A stretch of DNA of 64,000 bases from positions 57,775 to 121,774 of the forward strand of contig NZ_JALPTB010000010.1 in assembly GCF_023218075.1 (NCBI RefSeq), given 5' to 3'. The position numbers and the translations under genes are program-made. Source of the stretch: Rhodococcus sp. HM1 (GTDB lineage Bacteria > Actinomycetota > Actinomycetes > Mycobacteriales > Mycobacteriaceae). Position 1 is the first letter of the stretch. Each line of letters starts with the position of its first letter. This document shows positions 20,472 through 34,022 of this stretch, piece after piece. The notes below the pieces were generated by a model. It was not told where the DNA came from and did not search any database. It saw only the letters and a list, made by a program, of their open reading frames with translations.

Positions 20472-21488
20472 TCAGTGCGCGTTCAGGGCGTCCAGGATCT
20501 GCGGGCGGGCCTTCCACAGCTCGTCCTCCCAGTACTTCCACGCGTGGGTACCGCGGGCCGGGAAGTCGAACGTGGCCGGGATGCCGAGCGTGGCCAGCTT
20601 CACCTGGAAGGCGCGGGTCTGGACGAGGGACAGCGCCTCGAGGCCCATCGCGTTGCCGGTGTTGTAGAAGCCGGTCAGGCCCTTCGGGTTGTCGTGCTGG
20701 CCGGGCAGGCCGCTGGCCGCCGAGATGTACAGCGACAGGCCCTCGAGCTTCGGCGCGAAGACGAACGGGTCGTTGCGCAGCCAGGCCGGGCTCCACGGCG
20801 GGCCCCACATCGAGTCCACGTTGTAGCGACCGGCGTCGAGCATCGCGACGCGGATGGCCTCACGCATGCCCGGAGCGGACAGGTTCAGGTAGCCCGACAG
20901 CGACGACGCGAACTTGAACTGGTCGCGGTGGTACGCGGCCAGCGTCAGAGCAGCGGAGCCACCCATCGACAGGCCGAGGATGCCGTTGTTGTTCGGCGAG
21001 ACACCGCGCGTGGCGAGGTACTCGGGCAGCTGCTCGGTCAGGAAGGTCTCCCACTTGTAGGTGACGTCCTGCCCGTTGAGGTTGCTCGGGGCGTACCAGT
21101 CGGTGTAGAAGCTCGACTCACCGCCGACCGGCATGATGAGCGAGACATTGTCGTTGGCGAACTGCTGCAGCGCGTTCGTCTCGAACGTCCACGCGTTCGC
21201 GTCGTCCCGGGCACGCAGGCCGTCGAGCAGGTACAGCGCGGCGTCGCCACCACGGGCGGCCCACTGGATCTGCACCTTGATCGGGCCCATGTCGGAGTCG
21301 ACGAAGACCTCCTCGAAACCGCCGGCCGGCGCGCTGTGCGCGATCGGGGCGGACTGCGCGGGGGCGGCCAGTGCTGCGGTGGTTCCGGCGACACCGGCCG
21401 CGACCGGCAGCACGAGCGCAGCAGCGGCGGTACCGACCACACGCTTGCGGAGGCGCTGCGACAACCTCGGGACTAAACGCATGAACAA
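20472..21488 (-). CDS. Secreted mycolyltransferase (antigen 85 family)
   Basis: Single-domain antigen 85 protein of 338 residues, the trehalose mycolyltransferase type. Twin basic N-terminus and signal peptide (cleavage near ALAAPA, residue 42) precede the esterase domain with S174 in LGLSMGG, E284 in MGLEALSL and H315 in GTHAWKYW. The start is TTG two codons before an ATG: GAGAAAG is spaced six bases from the TTG, and the same arrangement occurs in the neighbouring mycolyltransferase gene. A good promoter lies about 100 bases upstream. With the LGFP-bearing neighbour it forms a mycolyltransferase pair next to the galactan/arabinan genes. Confidence 0.95.
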   Translation of the reverse strand: MFMRLVPRLSQRLRKRVVGTAAAALVLPVAAGVAGTTAALAAPAQSAPIAHSAPAGGFEEVFVDSDMGPIKVQIQWAARGGDAALYLLDGLRARDDANAWTFETNALQQFANDNVSLIMPVGGESSFYTDWYAPSNLNGQDVTYKWETFLTEQLPEYLATRGVSPNNNGILGLSMGGSAALTLAAYHRDQFKFASSLSGYLNLSAPGMREAIRVAMLDAGRYNVDSMWGPPWSPAWLRNDPFVFAPKLEGLSLYISAASGLPGQHDNPKGLTGFYNTGNAMGLEALSLVQTRAFQVKLATLGIPATFDFPARGTHAWKYWEDELWKARPQILDALNAH

Positions 21489-21588
21489 TGCTCACTTTCT
21501 CGATCTGCGGCGTACGCCTACGCGTTCCCCGTCGGATTTCGGCGGTGGCGGTCCGCGGAGCGGCGCCACAAGTCACACTGCGGTCAAG

Positions 21589-21617
21589 ACTGTAAATGAC
21601 TACGGAAGCTGTGACAA
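21589..21617 (-). promoter_or_regulatory. Promoter of the single-domain mycolyltransferase gene
   Basis: Minus-strand -35 TTGTCA (21612-21617) and -10 TACAGT (21589-21594) are separated by exactly 17 bases, about 100 bases upstream of the start codon, in a 276-base gap that is AT-rich for this window. It fits a housekeeping sigma promoter. Confidence 0.6.
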
Positions 21618-21764
21618 ACCCTCCGCTCCCCTGCTCACACAACGAAAGTCGCCCGCGAGCTCCGGTCCCCCAACCCCTCGACCGTTATATACTCGTAATT
21701 TGGCGTGATCCTATCGAGATCGGACTCGGAACCCAAGCGAACGATCTAGAAGTGACCCGTCGTT

Positions 21765-23717
21765 TCACCCGCGCGGCGGGGGAAGCTCCAGGCCACACCG
21801 CTGGATCTCGTACTTCGGGACGCGGTCGAAGCGATACTTCGCGTACTCGAACGCATGGCTCAGATTCCGCTTGAACAGCGGCCACGTCAGCTCCGCCCGC
21901 GACGAATCGAGCACCTCCCGGGTCTGCGGGCACGTGAGCGCCACCCCGGCCTGCGCCACCCAATCCTCGTCGAGGTAGCCGGGCAGCCACGGGTGCACGT
22001 TCACCATCCCGGCATCCGCGATCACCCAGTCCGGATACAGCACCTTGTCGTGCCCGATCCGGCCGTCCTCGAGCCGTTCGGTGTGCGCGGCCAGCGGGTA
22101 GGCCAGCCCCATCTGATCGATCACCCGCACGTCCAGCGGCGTGTTCATGCTGGTCATCCCCAGATTGAGGAAGAACACCGTGTGCCCGGCGCCGCCCGGC
22201 GGGATCGGCTCCGGCGGCGGAACCACATCCCATGCGTCGAACGACGGCGTCGGCAGCAGCACCCCACCGTTCGGCGTGTTCTCGATCGCCTCCACCATCG
22301 CCCGCATCCGCGGGTAGTCGAGGTAGTCCTCGGCCCGGATCGGATGCGCGTGACCGGTGTTCATGGCGTAGAACGCGCGCTCGTCGACGATTCCGGACCG
22401 ACCGACCACCGCTCCCTCGGTCATGCCCGTGGTCCCGGCGGCGAACGCCGACCACACGACCGTGCCGAGCCACAGCACCCCGACCGCACCGGCGATCGTC
22501 GTCGCCCGGCGCGGCTCGCCGCTCTCGGGCAGACGCAACGGCACGACCGCGACGGGGATCAGAAGACAGAACAACGGCGGCAGCAGCACCCGCCCGTGCA
22601 TGAAGTCGCCGCCGACGCGCAACGAGTACAGCGCGAGCAGCACGCCGCTGCCCAGCACGAACACGACCACCGCGGTCGGGGTGCGCAGCGCCCGCTGTCC
22701 CCGCGCGAGCAGGGTGCGCGCGTCGCCGGATGCCAGGCCGCGCACGCGCTCGCCGAGGGTCGCGTCGTCCCGGCGGCTCGTCGAGAACATCACCACCACG
22801 ACGATCAGCAGCAGGAGCAGCGGGAACCACAGCAGATAGGGGTTCACGAGATTGCCCAGGTATTCGAAACCCTGCGCCCACTTGGCGCCGCCCGCGTCCT
22901 TCGAGACGGCGGTGTTCGGGTAGGGCAGGCCGTAGTAGCCCATGCGCCAGATCTGGTAGCCGACCGGCACCGCACCCGCGACCGCGACCATCGCGGCACG
23001 CACGCGCCACGTCTGGTCGGCGGCGAGGAACAGCATCGCCAGCGCGATGACGGCCAGGACCGCGAGTTCGGGCCGCACCAGCGGTCCGAGTCCGGCGACG
23101 AACGCCGTCCCGAGCACCCCGGCGGTCCCCGGCGTCTCGGTCGTGGACCAGCGCACCATGAGCAGCCACAGCAGCGCGATCCAGAAGATCACCAGGCAGC
23201 TCTCGAGCCCGGACGTCGCGAAGTCGCGTGCGGGCGGAACCGCGATGTAGACGAGCATGCCCGCGGGAAGCAGCAGCAGCGTGCCTCTCGCCTCGCGCAG
23301 CCGCCAGCGGTAGAGCCGGGCCGTGCCGAACATCGCGACGACCACCGCCGCGGTCGACAGGACCAGCGCCAGCCCGAGCACCACGTACTCGAGGCGCGCC
23401 CCGGTGAACCACCCGAACACGTAGACCAGGTACGTCCACAACGTGGACGTGTTGGCCTCCACGCGCTCCCCGATGTTGAACACCGGGCCGTTGCCGGCCA
23501 GCAGGTTCCGCACCGTACGGAGCACGATCAGGCCGTCGTCGGCGATCCAGCGGCGCTCCCACGCGCCCCAGAACATGAGCAGGCCGGTGACCACGACACC
23601 CGCCGCGAAGATCCCGCGGGCCCAGCCGGGAGTACCGGGAACGCGGTGGCCCGGTCCGCCCTGCCGCGCCGACGACTCGACGTCTGCAGCGACGTCAGAA
23701 GAGGTAGACAGCACCAC
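21765..23717 (-). CDS. aftB: Terminal arabinofuranosyltransferase AftB
   Basis: Multispanning GT-C glycosyltransferase of 650 residues that adds the terminal beta-1,2-arabinofuranose to cell-wall arabinan. The N-terminal membrane segment is followed by the GT-C aspartates in WIADDGLIVLRTVRNL, about ten predicted membrane helices, and a soluble C-terminal domain. It starts at GTG inside the end of ubiA (23-base overlap), so translation is probably coupled. Its place after ubiA matches Rv3805c-Rv3806c of M. tuberculosis. Confidence 0.93.
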   Translation of the reverse strand: MVLSTSSDVAADVESSARQGGPGHRVPGTPGWARGIFAAGVVVTGLLMFWGAWERRWIADDGLIVLRTVRNLLAGNGPVFNIGERVEANTSTLWTYLVYVFGWFTGARLEYVVLGLALVLSTAAVVVAMFGTARLYRWRLREARGTLLLLPAGMLVYIAVPPARDFATSGLESCLVIFWIALLWLLMVRWSTTETPGTAGVLGTAFVAGLGPLVRPELAVLAVIALAMLFLAADQTWRVRAAMVAVAGAVPVGYQIWRMGYYGLPYPNTAVSKDAGGAKWAQGFEYLGNLVNPYLLWFPLLLLLIVVVVMFSTSRRDDATLGERVRGLASGDARTLLARGQRALRTPTAVVVFVLGSGVLLALYSLRVGGDFMHGRVLLPPLFCLLIPVAVVPLRLPESGEPRRATTIAGAVGVLWLGTVVWSAFAAGTTGMTEGAVVGRSGIVDERAFYAMNTGHAHPIRAEDYLDYPRMRAMVEAIENTPNGGVLLPTPSFDAWDVVPPPEPIPPGGAGHTVFFLNLGMTSMNTPLDVRVIDQMGLAYPLAAHTERLEDGRIGHDKVLYPDWVIADAGMVNVHPWLPGYLDEDWVAQAGVALTCPQTREVLDSSRAELTWPLFKRNLSHAFEYAKYRFDRVPKYEIQRCGLELPPPRG

Positions 23718-24600
23718 CGACCACCACGATCCACACGATCGCGAGCAACTGCAGAACCCGGTCGCCGAGAGCGATTTCCTCCGGCTCCCCCGCCTCGCCG
23801 CCGTCGACGTCGACCGCGTACCGCAGGATCGCGATCACGAACGGGATCATCGAGATGGCGAACCAGTTCGACTCGGCCACCATGTCGCGCTCGAACGCCC
23901 ACAGGCCGTAGCAGATGACGACCGCGGTCGCCGACAGCGTCCACACGAACCGCAGGTAGGTCTCGGTGTAGTACTCGAGCGACTTGCGGATCTTCGCGCC
24001 GGTCTTGTTGGCCAGCCGCAGCTCCGCGTACCGCTTACCGGCCGCCATGAACAGCGACCCGAACGCCATGATCAGCAGGAACCACTGCGACAGCGGGATC
24101 CCCGCCGCGACACCACCGGCGATCGCGCGGATCAGGAAGCCGGACGAGACGATGCAGATGTCGAGCACGGCCTGGTGCTTGAGCCCGAAGCAGTATGCGA
24201 GCTGGATGCCGATGTACACGGCCATCACGACCGCGAGCTGCCAGTTCGCCAGGAACGAGAGCGCGATCGACCCGACCAGCAGCACCGTGGCCAGCCCGAA
24301 CGCCAGGTTGACCGGGACGACACCCGCCGCGATCGGCCGGAACCGCTTGGTCGGGTGGGCCCGGTCGGCCTCGACGTCCATCGCGTCGTTGACCAGGTAG
24401 ATACCCGAGGCCGCCATGCAGAACACGACGAACGCCAGCGCGACGGGCCCGAGGACGTCGAGTTCGGTGGCCGAACCCGCGGCGAGCGGCGCGGCGAGCA
24501 CCAGTACGTTCTTGACCCACTGGCGCGGCCGGACGGCCTTGACGATGCCCGCAGGCAGGTTCTGGGGCGGCCGGGTGACGGTGGCCGGTTCCTCGCTCAT
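23695..24600 (-). CDS. ubiA: Decaprenyl-phosphate phosphoribosyltransferase (UbiA family)
   Basis: Integral membrane prenyltransferase-fold enzyme of 301 residues (Rv3806c type), which makes decaprenylphosphoryl-phosphoribose, first step towards the arabinose donor used by Emb and AftB. The first UbiA motif is NDAMDVEADRAHP with its aspartates, and several hydrophobic helices follow. The start ATG overlaps the stop of the PAP2 gene by four bases (ATGA) and has GGAG five bases ahead. The family's second aspartate motif is less obvious by eye, the nearest segment being GFLIRAIAGG. Confidence 0.93.
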   Translation of the reverse strand: MSEEPATVTRPPQNLPAGIVKAVRPRQWVKNVLVLAAPLAAGSATELDVLGPVALAFVVFCMAASGIYLVNDAMDVEADRAHPTKRFRPIAAGVVPVNLAFGLATVLLVGSIALSFLANWQLAVVMAVYIGIQLAYCFGLKHQAVLDICIVSSGFLIRAIAGGVAAGIPLSQWFLLIMAFGSLFMAAGKRYAELRLANKTGAKIRKSLEYYTETYLRFVWTLSATAVVICYGLWAFERDMVAESNWFAISMIPFVIAILRYAVDVDGGEAGEPEEIALGDRVLQLLAIVWIVVVGGAVYLF

Positions 24601-25140
24601 CGTTCTCCAAACTTCTTTTCTGCCCGCACGACCGCGGCGGCCGAAACGGCGCCGAGGGCGGCGCCGGCCAGGACATCCGTCGGGTAGTGCACACCGAGGA
24701 CGAGTCGCGACAGCAACATCGGCGGGACGAGTACCGCGGGCAAGGGTAGCCCGGTCAGGCGGCCGAGCAGGACCGCGGCCGCGGTTGTCGAGGTGGCGTG
24801 CGACGACGGGAAGCTCAATCGGCTCGGCGTCGACACGTTCACCGCGACCGTCGGATCGTCGGGCCGCGGCCGGCGCACGATGCGCTTGACCACGATCGAC
24901 GCCGCGTGCGCACCGACCGCTCCGACCGCGACACCCGCCCACTGCCGGCGACGACGACGGTCGACGAGTGCGCCGACACCACCGATCGCGGCCCAGCCGA
25001 GGGCGTGCTCACCGAAGTGCGACATGCTGCGGGCGATCGCGATTGCCTGCGGCCGGGAACCGACGGTGGCCTGCACGGCCTGCAGGATCCGGATCTCCGA
25101 CTCGGTGGTCGTCCAGGCGTCGGTCTTCCGGGCAGCTCGA

Positions 25141-25163
<23 letters not shown>
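24597..25163 (-). CDS. PAP2-family lipid phosphatase
   Basis: Membrane phosphatase of 188 residues resembling Rv3807c, proposed to dephosphorylate decaprenylphosphoryl-5-phosphoribose. The three PAP2 signature segments are present: KRIVRRPRPDD, FPSSHATS and SRLVLGVHYPTDV, carrying the conserved Arg and two catalytic His. GTG start with AAGGAGG upstream. It overlaps glfT2 by 23 bases and ubiA by 4, so it belongs to the glf operon. Confidence 0.9.
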
Positions 25164-29140
<3,977 letters not shown>

Positions 29141-29174
29141 GGCGTTCCCTTCCTCGTGACATCCAGCGTGCATC

Positions 29175-29195
29175 TTGACGTTGCGTCAATGTCAA
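29175..29195. promoter_or_regulatory. MerR-type operator and promoter upstream of the merR gene
   Basis: TTGACG-TTG-CGTCAA (29175-29189) is a perfect 6-base-arm inverted repeat, 34 bases before the merR start. On the minus strand it sits directly after a TTGACA -35 hexamer, as MerR-family operators do between -35 and -10. Autoregulation is inferred. Confidence 0.6.
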
Positions 29196-29219
29196 CAGCG
29201 AGAACCGGACGACGAAAAC

Positions 29220-29250
29220 GGCCGCCGGCGGGTGGAACCCGTCGGCGGCC
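29220..29250 (-). terminator. Terminator of the SpoIID-domain gene
   Basis: Arms 29220-29232 and 29238-29250 (GGCCGCCGGCGGG against CCCGTCGGCGGCC, one G-T wobble) with a TGGAA loop lie about 28 bases past the stop. Confidence 0.6.
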
Positions 29251-29277
29251 GCCTCGTCCCCGTGATGGGTGGCTGTG

Positions 29278-30834
29278 TTATTCGGCGCTACCGGTTCCCG
29301 GCAGCCACTGCCGCAGGATGGAGGCGTCGAACACCTGGGCCCCGAACTCCGGTGTCCACAGGATGACCCCGTTGGTGAAGACCTGGAACTTGCCGCGCTC
29401 GTCGGGCAGCATCAGCTCGGGTCCGACGGGAGAACCGAGTTCGCCCGAGACCCCGCCCAGCTCGTTGTACTTCTCCTGGATCGCCGGGCTCTGGTCGGTG
29501 CCGAACGGCGTGATGGCGACCTCCGGGCCCGTCTCGGGGGCCGGGGTGCTCGGCGGGACGGTCGATTCCGCGCCCTCGTTGACGGTGAACCAGTCGGACC
29601 GCAGCCCCAGCTTGGCGCGGGCCTCGGCGCCCGTGGTCTCGATGCTGCGGTCGGAGCCGACGACCCGGACCCGGGTGACGCGACCACCGTCGGCACCGAG
29701 GTTGTTGCGGGTCAGCACCTCGAAGTTCTGCAGTTCCCCGACTCCGAACGCGTTGCCGATCTCGCCGGCGGTGAGGGTCTTGGCCCACTGCTGGTTCGGT
29801 GCCACCTTGTCGCCGAGGTCCTCGACGGACGGGAAGTCGCCGCCCGCGCTGTAGCCGCCGGTCGACGCCGAGAACTCGGTGCGCACGACCTTGCCGTCCC
29901 GCATCAGCACCATGCCGCGGGTGGTGCGCACGGCATCGTCGGTGCGCGGGTCCTCCTTCGCCGATCCGCCGTAGACCTGGCAGCTCTGCGTGTCGCAGGT
30001 CTGCCACTTCTCGTGGCGCTGCTCGGCGAGGGCATAGGAGCGGGCCGCGATGGCCTGGGCGCGCAGCGCCTCGGCGCCGCCGGTGTCGGCCCAGCCGGGC
30101 AGCGACTCGACGGGCACGACCGCGCGCAGGTAGTCCTCGACGGAGAGCCGGTTGACGGTGCGGGCGGCGTTGCCGTCGAGCACCACCCCGATGGCGCCGC
30201 GGTAGGAAGTGCCGTCGGCGCACAGCTTGAGGTGTTCGTTCGCGGGCCGGTCCTCAGCGAGGTCGACGGGGTCGACCCAGGGCAGATCGGCGCGGCCCTG
30301 CCACCGCACCTCACCGGAGCAGCCGGCGGTGACGACGACGTCGGCGCCGCCGTCCGCGGTCGGCGTCAGGTGCGCGGCATCACCGGGCCCGACCTGCTGA
30401 CCTGCGACGACGAGCCCGGCGTCGGAGAACACCGCGAGGGGAACGTCGTCCTGGCCGACGAGTCGCACGGCGATCGGCGTGACGTCGGCGGTGCCGAGCG
30501 TGGTGCCGCCGTAGTAGTGCCCGACGATCCGTTCCGCGGTCCACCCGTCCTGCGCGTATCCGTAGGCACCCCACTGGCCCATGCCGCGGCCGTGGCCGTG
30601 GCCGTAACCGGTGAACGTGAACGGGGTGTCGGCGGAGACGGCCTGCTCGACCGTGGGTGCGCCGGACCGCACGTGCACGATGCCGCCGATCGTGGCGCCG
30701 ATCAGGAGTGCGGGCGCGAGACCGAGCGTGGCGGCACGCGCGACCGCGGGCTTCCAACCGCTGCGCAGGGGCCGACCGACGATGATGCGACTTCTGCGGA
30801 TTCGTCCCCTGCGGCGGTTCGGCTGTCGTGACAT
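29278..30834 (-). CDS. SpoIID/LytB-domain exported protein
   Basis: Membrane-anchored or secreted protein of 518 residues with a basic cytoplasmic tail, one membrane segment (about 33-53) and a SpoIID-like domain (about 70-400). Recognisable parts are GHGRGMGQWGAYG, VEDYLRAVVPVESLPGW, LRAQAIAARSYAL and the cysteine-bearing QTCDTQSCQVYGG. SpoIID is a peptidoglycan lytic transglycosylase in endospore formers; actinobacterial members act in non-sporulating cells and their activity is less clear. The last 90 residues (ending GAQVFDASILRQW) form an extra module, perhaps wall-binding. ATG start with GAGGGAG upstream. It is divergent from the amidase gene. Confidence 0.85.
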   Translation of the reverse strand: MSRQPNRRRGRIRRSRIIVGRPLRSGWKPAVARAATLGLAPALLIGATIGGIVHVRSGAPTVEQAVSADTPFTFTGYGHGHGRGMGQWGAYGYAQDGWTAERIVGHYYGGTTLGTADVTPIAVRLVGQDDVPLAVFSDAGLVVAGQQVGPGDAAHLTPTADGGADVVVTAGCSGEVRWQGRADLPWVDPVDLAEDRPANEHLKLCADGTSYRGAIGVVLDGNAARTVNRLSVEDYLRAVVPVESLPGWADTGGAEALRAQAIAARSYALAEQRHEKWQTCDTQSCQVYGGSAKEDPRTDDAVRTTRGMVLMRDGKVVRTEFSASTGGYSAGGDFPSVEDLGDKVAPNQQWAKTLTAGEIGNAFGVGELQNFEVLTRNNLGADGGRVTRVRVVGSDRSIETTGAEARAKLGLRSDWFTVNEGAESTVPPSTPAPETGPEVAITPFGTDQSPAIQEKYNELGGVSGELGSPVGPELMLPDERGKFQVFTNGVILWTPEFGAQVFDASILRQWLPGTGSAE

Positions 30835-31143
30835 GCGCTGCGCTCCCTCGTTGTCTCACTCCGGGGTGCCGCGCGAACGGACAGTTCGCACGATCGGACT
30901 CGAACAAATCCTCAAGCTCAGGTTGAGGCTTAAGGTTTACTGCGACTAGTGTTGCAAGAGTGACTGAACAAGGCAACAACAGACACACCAGTCACATGAG
31001 AATCACAAGTTGCACAAAATGAGACCGAAATGCCTCAGGGAGTCGGGCTTGTAACGGAGTATTCGGTCCGTTGAGACCTGCCCCCGAACAACCGACACAG
31101 GAACGCCGAACACGAACGCAGAACACACAAGGGGAGAGCAACA
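30835..31143. promoter_or_regulatory. Divergent promoter region between spoIID-like and amidase genes
   Basis: 309 bases without a gene, noticeably more AT-rich than the surroundings at 30900-31060. It must carry promoters for both divergent cell-wall genes. It contains the 19-base interrupted palindrome CCTCAAG-CTCAG-GTTGAGG (30910-30928, one mismatch between arms), which resembles MerR/SoxR-class operators. No convincing -10/-35 pairs were fixed. Confidence 0.45.
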
Positions 31144-33183
31144 GTGCCGCATCGCCGCCCGAAGCCGTCGATCGTCCTGGGTGCCGTCGCAGCCCTTGCG
31201 GTGGCCACGCCGTTCGCCGTGTCCGGCCTGACGAACGGAACGTCCGACGTCCGCACCGCGAACGAGACCACGGATGCGATCGCCGCGATCGCACCGCAGA
31301 TCGCCGAGGTCGTCCTCGCGAACGCGCCCGACGTCGTCATTCCGCTCCAGGATCTGACCGGACTCAACCTTCCGGACCTCAGCATCAAGGAACTCGTCGA
31401 GGGTCTGCCCGCCATCACGCCCGCACCGAACCCCGACGCGACCGGGCTCGTCGATCGCATCGGCGCCACGGTCAAGGAGATCACCCGCGACAGCCCGTTC
31501 AGCATGGTCGCGCTGGCCGCGCGCGACGTGGCGGCAACCGACGCCCTGATCCGCTCCCGGAACGAGGACGGCAGCTGGAGCCCGTGGACGGCCACCGAGC
31601 CGATCGAGTCGACCCGGCGGGACAACGTCGCCGACAGCCGCGGCGGAACCGAACCGATCTATGTCGGTCTCACGCGCGCGGTGCAGGTGCTGCTCACGCC
31701 GCGTCCGGGACCCGAACCGACGCTCGCGGGCGCCGAGGCCCCCGCACCCGCCGAAGCTCCCGCGCCTGCCGAAGTTCCCGTGGCCGCACCTCAGGATCCG
31801 GCCCCCGAGCTCGGGTACGTCCCGGCGTCGTCGTCGCGTCCGCTGCGCGCGCAGGAGCCTGCCGCCGCGCCCACCGACGATGTCACCGCGGTGCTCATCA
31901 ACCCGGGCAGCGGTGCCGCCGATGCGTACCTCTCGGACGTCGCCGAGCCCATCGCGGGGAGCGGACTGAAGGTCATCACCCGCGCCCAGTGGGGTGCCGA
32001 CGAGTCGCTGCGCTGCGACGAACCCACCTACGACGACTCCCTCGGCGGTGCCACCGTCCACCACACGGCCGGCAGCAACGACTACTCGAAGGCCGAGTCC
32101 GCCGAGATCGTCCGGGCCATCTACGCGTACCACGCGCAGACCCTCGGCTGGTGCGACGTCGGCTACAACGTGATCGTCGACCGCTACGGGCAGATCTTCG
32201 AAGGCCGCGCCGGCGGTCTCGACCGTCCGGTCCAGGGCGCTCACGCCGGTGGGTTCAACGAGAACACCATGGGTATCGCCATGATGGGCGACTTCTCGAG
32301 CGTGACGCCCCCGCAGGTGACGCTGGACGCGGTCGGCAAGTTCCTCGGGTGGCGGCTGAAGAAGGCCGGTCTGGATCCCAAGGGCCGCACCACCATGTAC
32401 TCGGAGGGCACGTCGTTCACGCCCTACCCGCAGGGAGCCGCGGTCGATCTGCCGATCATCTTCGCGCACCGCGACGTCGGCAGCACCAGCTGCCCGGGCG
32501 ACGCCGGATACGCCCAGATGAGCAAGATCCGCGACATCGCCGCCGCCGCGGCGGCCGGAACCGGACTGTCGGTGCCGTCGAAGCCGTCGTCGCCGTCGAC
32601 TTCCGAGCCCGACACCGCCGTGCTCGCAGGTGACAGCTCGACCCCGATCCCGCCGAACTCCGCCGGAGCCCCGTCGACCGGATCCGCGGACAACGCGCAG
32701 GGCCTGATCACCGAGCTGCTGCGGCTGACCGACAACTCCCCGCTCGCGCAGAAGTGGATCGCCGAGGGCGGCGAACTCGGCCGACTGGGCGCCGCGCTCA
32801 CGGGTGTCCTGCTGGCGAAGGGCGGATTCGAGCACGCGGAGTTCGTCAACGGTGCGATCTACACCTCACCGAACGGCGGGGTGTGGACGGTGCTCGGCGA
32901 GATCTACAAGGCGTGGAAGCAGTACGGGCTCGACGAGGGCGAACTCGGCCTGCCGATCAGCGACGAATACCGGGTACCGGACGGCTGGCGCTCGGACTTC
33001 GAGAACGGGTCGCTGATCTTCAACGAGATCACCGGCGCCGTGACGAAGGTGCTGCGCGCCTACAACGACGCCTACGAGGAGTCGCTGCGGACCGCTCCCC
33101 CGGTCGAGGCAGCGTCTGCGAATGCGGCACCCGCCCCGGAAGCGGCCCCGGCGCCCGAGCCGGCACCGGCTCCCGCTCCCTGA
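31144..33183 (+). CDS. N-acetylmuramoyl-L-alanine amidase with LGFP repeats
   Basis: Exported peptidoglycan amidase of 679 residues. A short signal peptide (MPHRR to about 30) is followed by a low-complexity Ala/Pro region, an Amidase_2/PGRP zinc domain (about 275-460) and LGFP-type repeats (about 520-645). Zinc ligands are likely H306 in VHHTAG, H442 in AHRDVG and C450 in STSCPG; the eight-residue His-Cys spacing is that of T7 lysozyme. The C-terminus is Ala/Pro-rich. It probably corresponds to Rv3811 of M. tuberculosis. GTG start with GGGGAG upstream. No pirG/erp-like gene lies between glf and this gene, unlike M. tuberculosis. Confidence 0.9.
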   Translation: MPHRRPKPSIVLGAVAALAVATPFAVSGLTNGTSDVRTANETTDAIAAIAPQIAEVVLANAPDVVIPLQDLTGLNLPDLSIKELVEGLPAITPAPNPDATGLVDRIGATVKEITRDSPFSMVALAARDVAATDALIRSRNEDGSWSPWTATEPIESTRRDNVADSRGGTEPIYVGLTRAVQVLLTPRPGPEPTLAGAEAPAPAEAPAPAEVPVAAPQDPAPELGYVPASSSRPLRAQEPAAAPTDDVTAVLINPGSGAADAYLSDVAEPIAGSGLKVITRAQWGADESLRCDEPTYDDSLGGATVHHTAGSNDYSKAESAEIVRAIYAYHAQTLGWCDVGYNVIVDRYGQIFEGRAGGLDRPVQGAHAGGFNENTMGIAMMGDFSSVTPPQVTLDAVGKFLGWRLKKAGLDPKGRTTMYSEGTSFTPYPQGAAVDLPIIFAHRDVGSTSCPGDAGYAQMSKIRDIAAAAAAGTGLSVPSKPSSPSTSEPDTAVLAGDSSTPIPPNSAGAPSTGSADNAQGLITELLRLTDNSPLAQKWIAEGGELGRLGAALTGVLLAKGGFEHAEFVNGAIYTSPNGGVWTVLGEIYKAWKQYGLDEGELGLPISDEYRVPDGWRSDFENGSLIFNEITGAVTKVLRAYNDAYEESLRTAPPVEAASANAAPAPEAAPAPEPAPAPAP

Positions 33184-33193
33184 GCGAAGAAGT

Positions 33194-34018
33194 TCACGGC
33201 CGCCACCAGCGCTCGAGGACACGGGCAACCCCGTCCTCGGCGTTGGTGGCGGTCACTTCGTCTGCGGCGGCCTTCGCGTCGGGATGGGCGTTCTCGACCG
33301 CCACCCCGTACCGGGCCATCGTGAGCATCGGAATGTCGTTGGGCATGTCCCCGAACGCCACGATGCCGTCCTCGGGCACCCCGAGCAGCTCGGCCGCCGC
33401 CCGGAGACCCGACGCCTTCGTCACGCCCGACGCCGAGATCTCGATCAGGCCGTTGTCCGTCGAATAGGTCACGTCCACCAGGCCCGCGAGCGCGGGCACG
33501 AGCGCGTCGGCCATCTCCCGGCTCGTCGCCGTCGCCATCCGGATGAGCAGCTTGATGGCGGGCTCGGCGATCACCTCGTGCTCGGCGAGCTCGGTGTTGT
33601 CCGGGTTCAACCACGCATGTTCGTAACCCGGGGCACTGACGAACTGGGGGCTCGCCGCGTCGTGAGCGCTCGCCGCGACCCGCTCGGCGGCCAGCCCGGC
33701 ACCGGGCAACGCGAGGCGGGCGACGTCCGCGATCCACGCCAGCTCCTCGGCGGACAGCAGCGTCGTGTGGAGAACGCGGTCGGTCGCACTGTCGTAGATC
33801 ACCGCGCCGTTCGCGCACACCGACAGCGGGGCGTATCCGAGTTCCTCGACGACCGGAGGAATCCACCGCGGCGGCCGGCCCGTGGCCAGCACGAACGGCG
33901 TCCCCGACTCCACGACCGCGTGCACGGCGGCACGGGTCCGCTCCGACACGCGGTTCGCGTCGTCGATCAGGGTGCCGTCGACATCGGTGGCGACGAGGCT
34001 CGGAACGGGAGAACTCAC
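33194..34018 (-). CDS. HAD-superfamily hydrolase, Cof type
   Basis: Cytoplasmic phosphatase of 274 residues of the Cof/HAD-IIB class. Motif I is VATDVDGTLIDD with nucleophile D12 and D14; motif II is VLATGRPP; motif III/IV are in ASGVTKASG and AFGDMPNDIPML. The substrate is unknown. GTG start chosen by position just before motif I. It follows the acyltransferase gene by four bases and is convergent with the amidase gene (10 bases between stops). Rv3813c is the likely counterpart. Confidence 0.9.
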   Translation of the reverse strand: MSSPVPSLVATDVDGTLIDDANRVSERTRAAVHAVVESGTPFVLATGRPPRWIPPVVEELGYAPLSVCANGAVIYDSATDRVLHTTLLSAEELAWIADVARLALPGAGLAAERVAASAHDAASPQFVSAPGYEHAWLNPDNTELAEHEVIAEPAIKLLIRMATATSREMADALVPALAGLVDVTYSTDNGLIEISASGVTKASGLRAAAELLGVPEDGIVAFGDMPNDIPMLTMARYGVAVENAHPDAKAAADEVTATNAEDGVARVLERWWRP

Positions 34019-34022
34019 CAAG

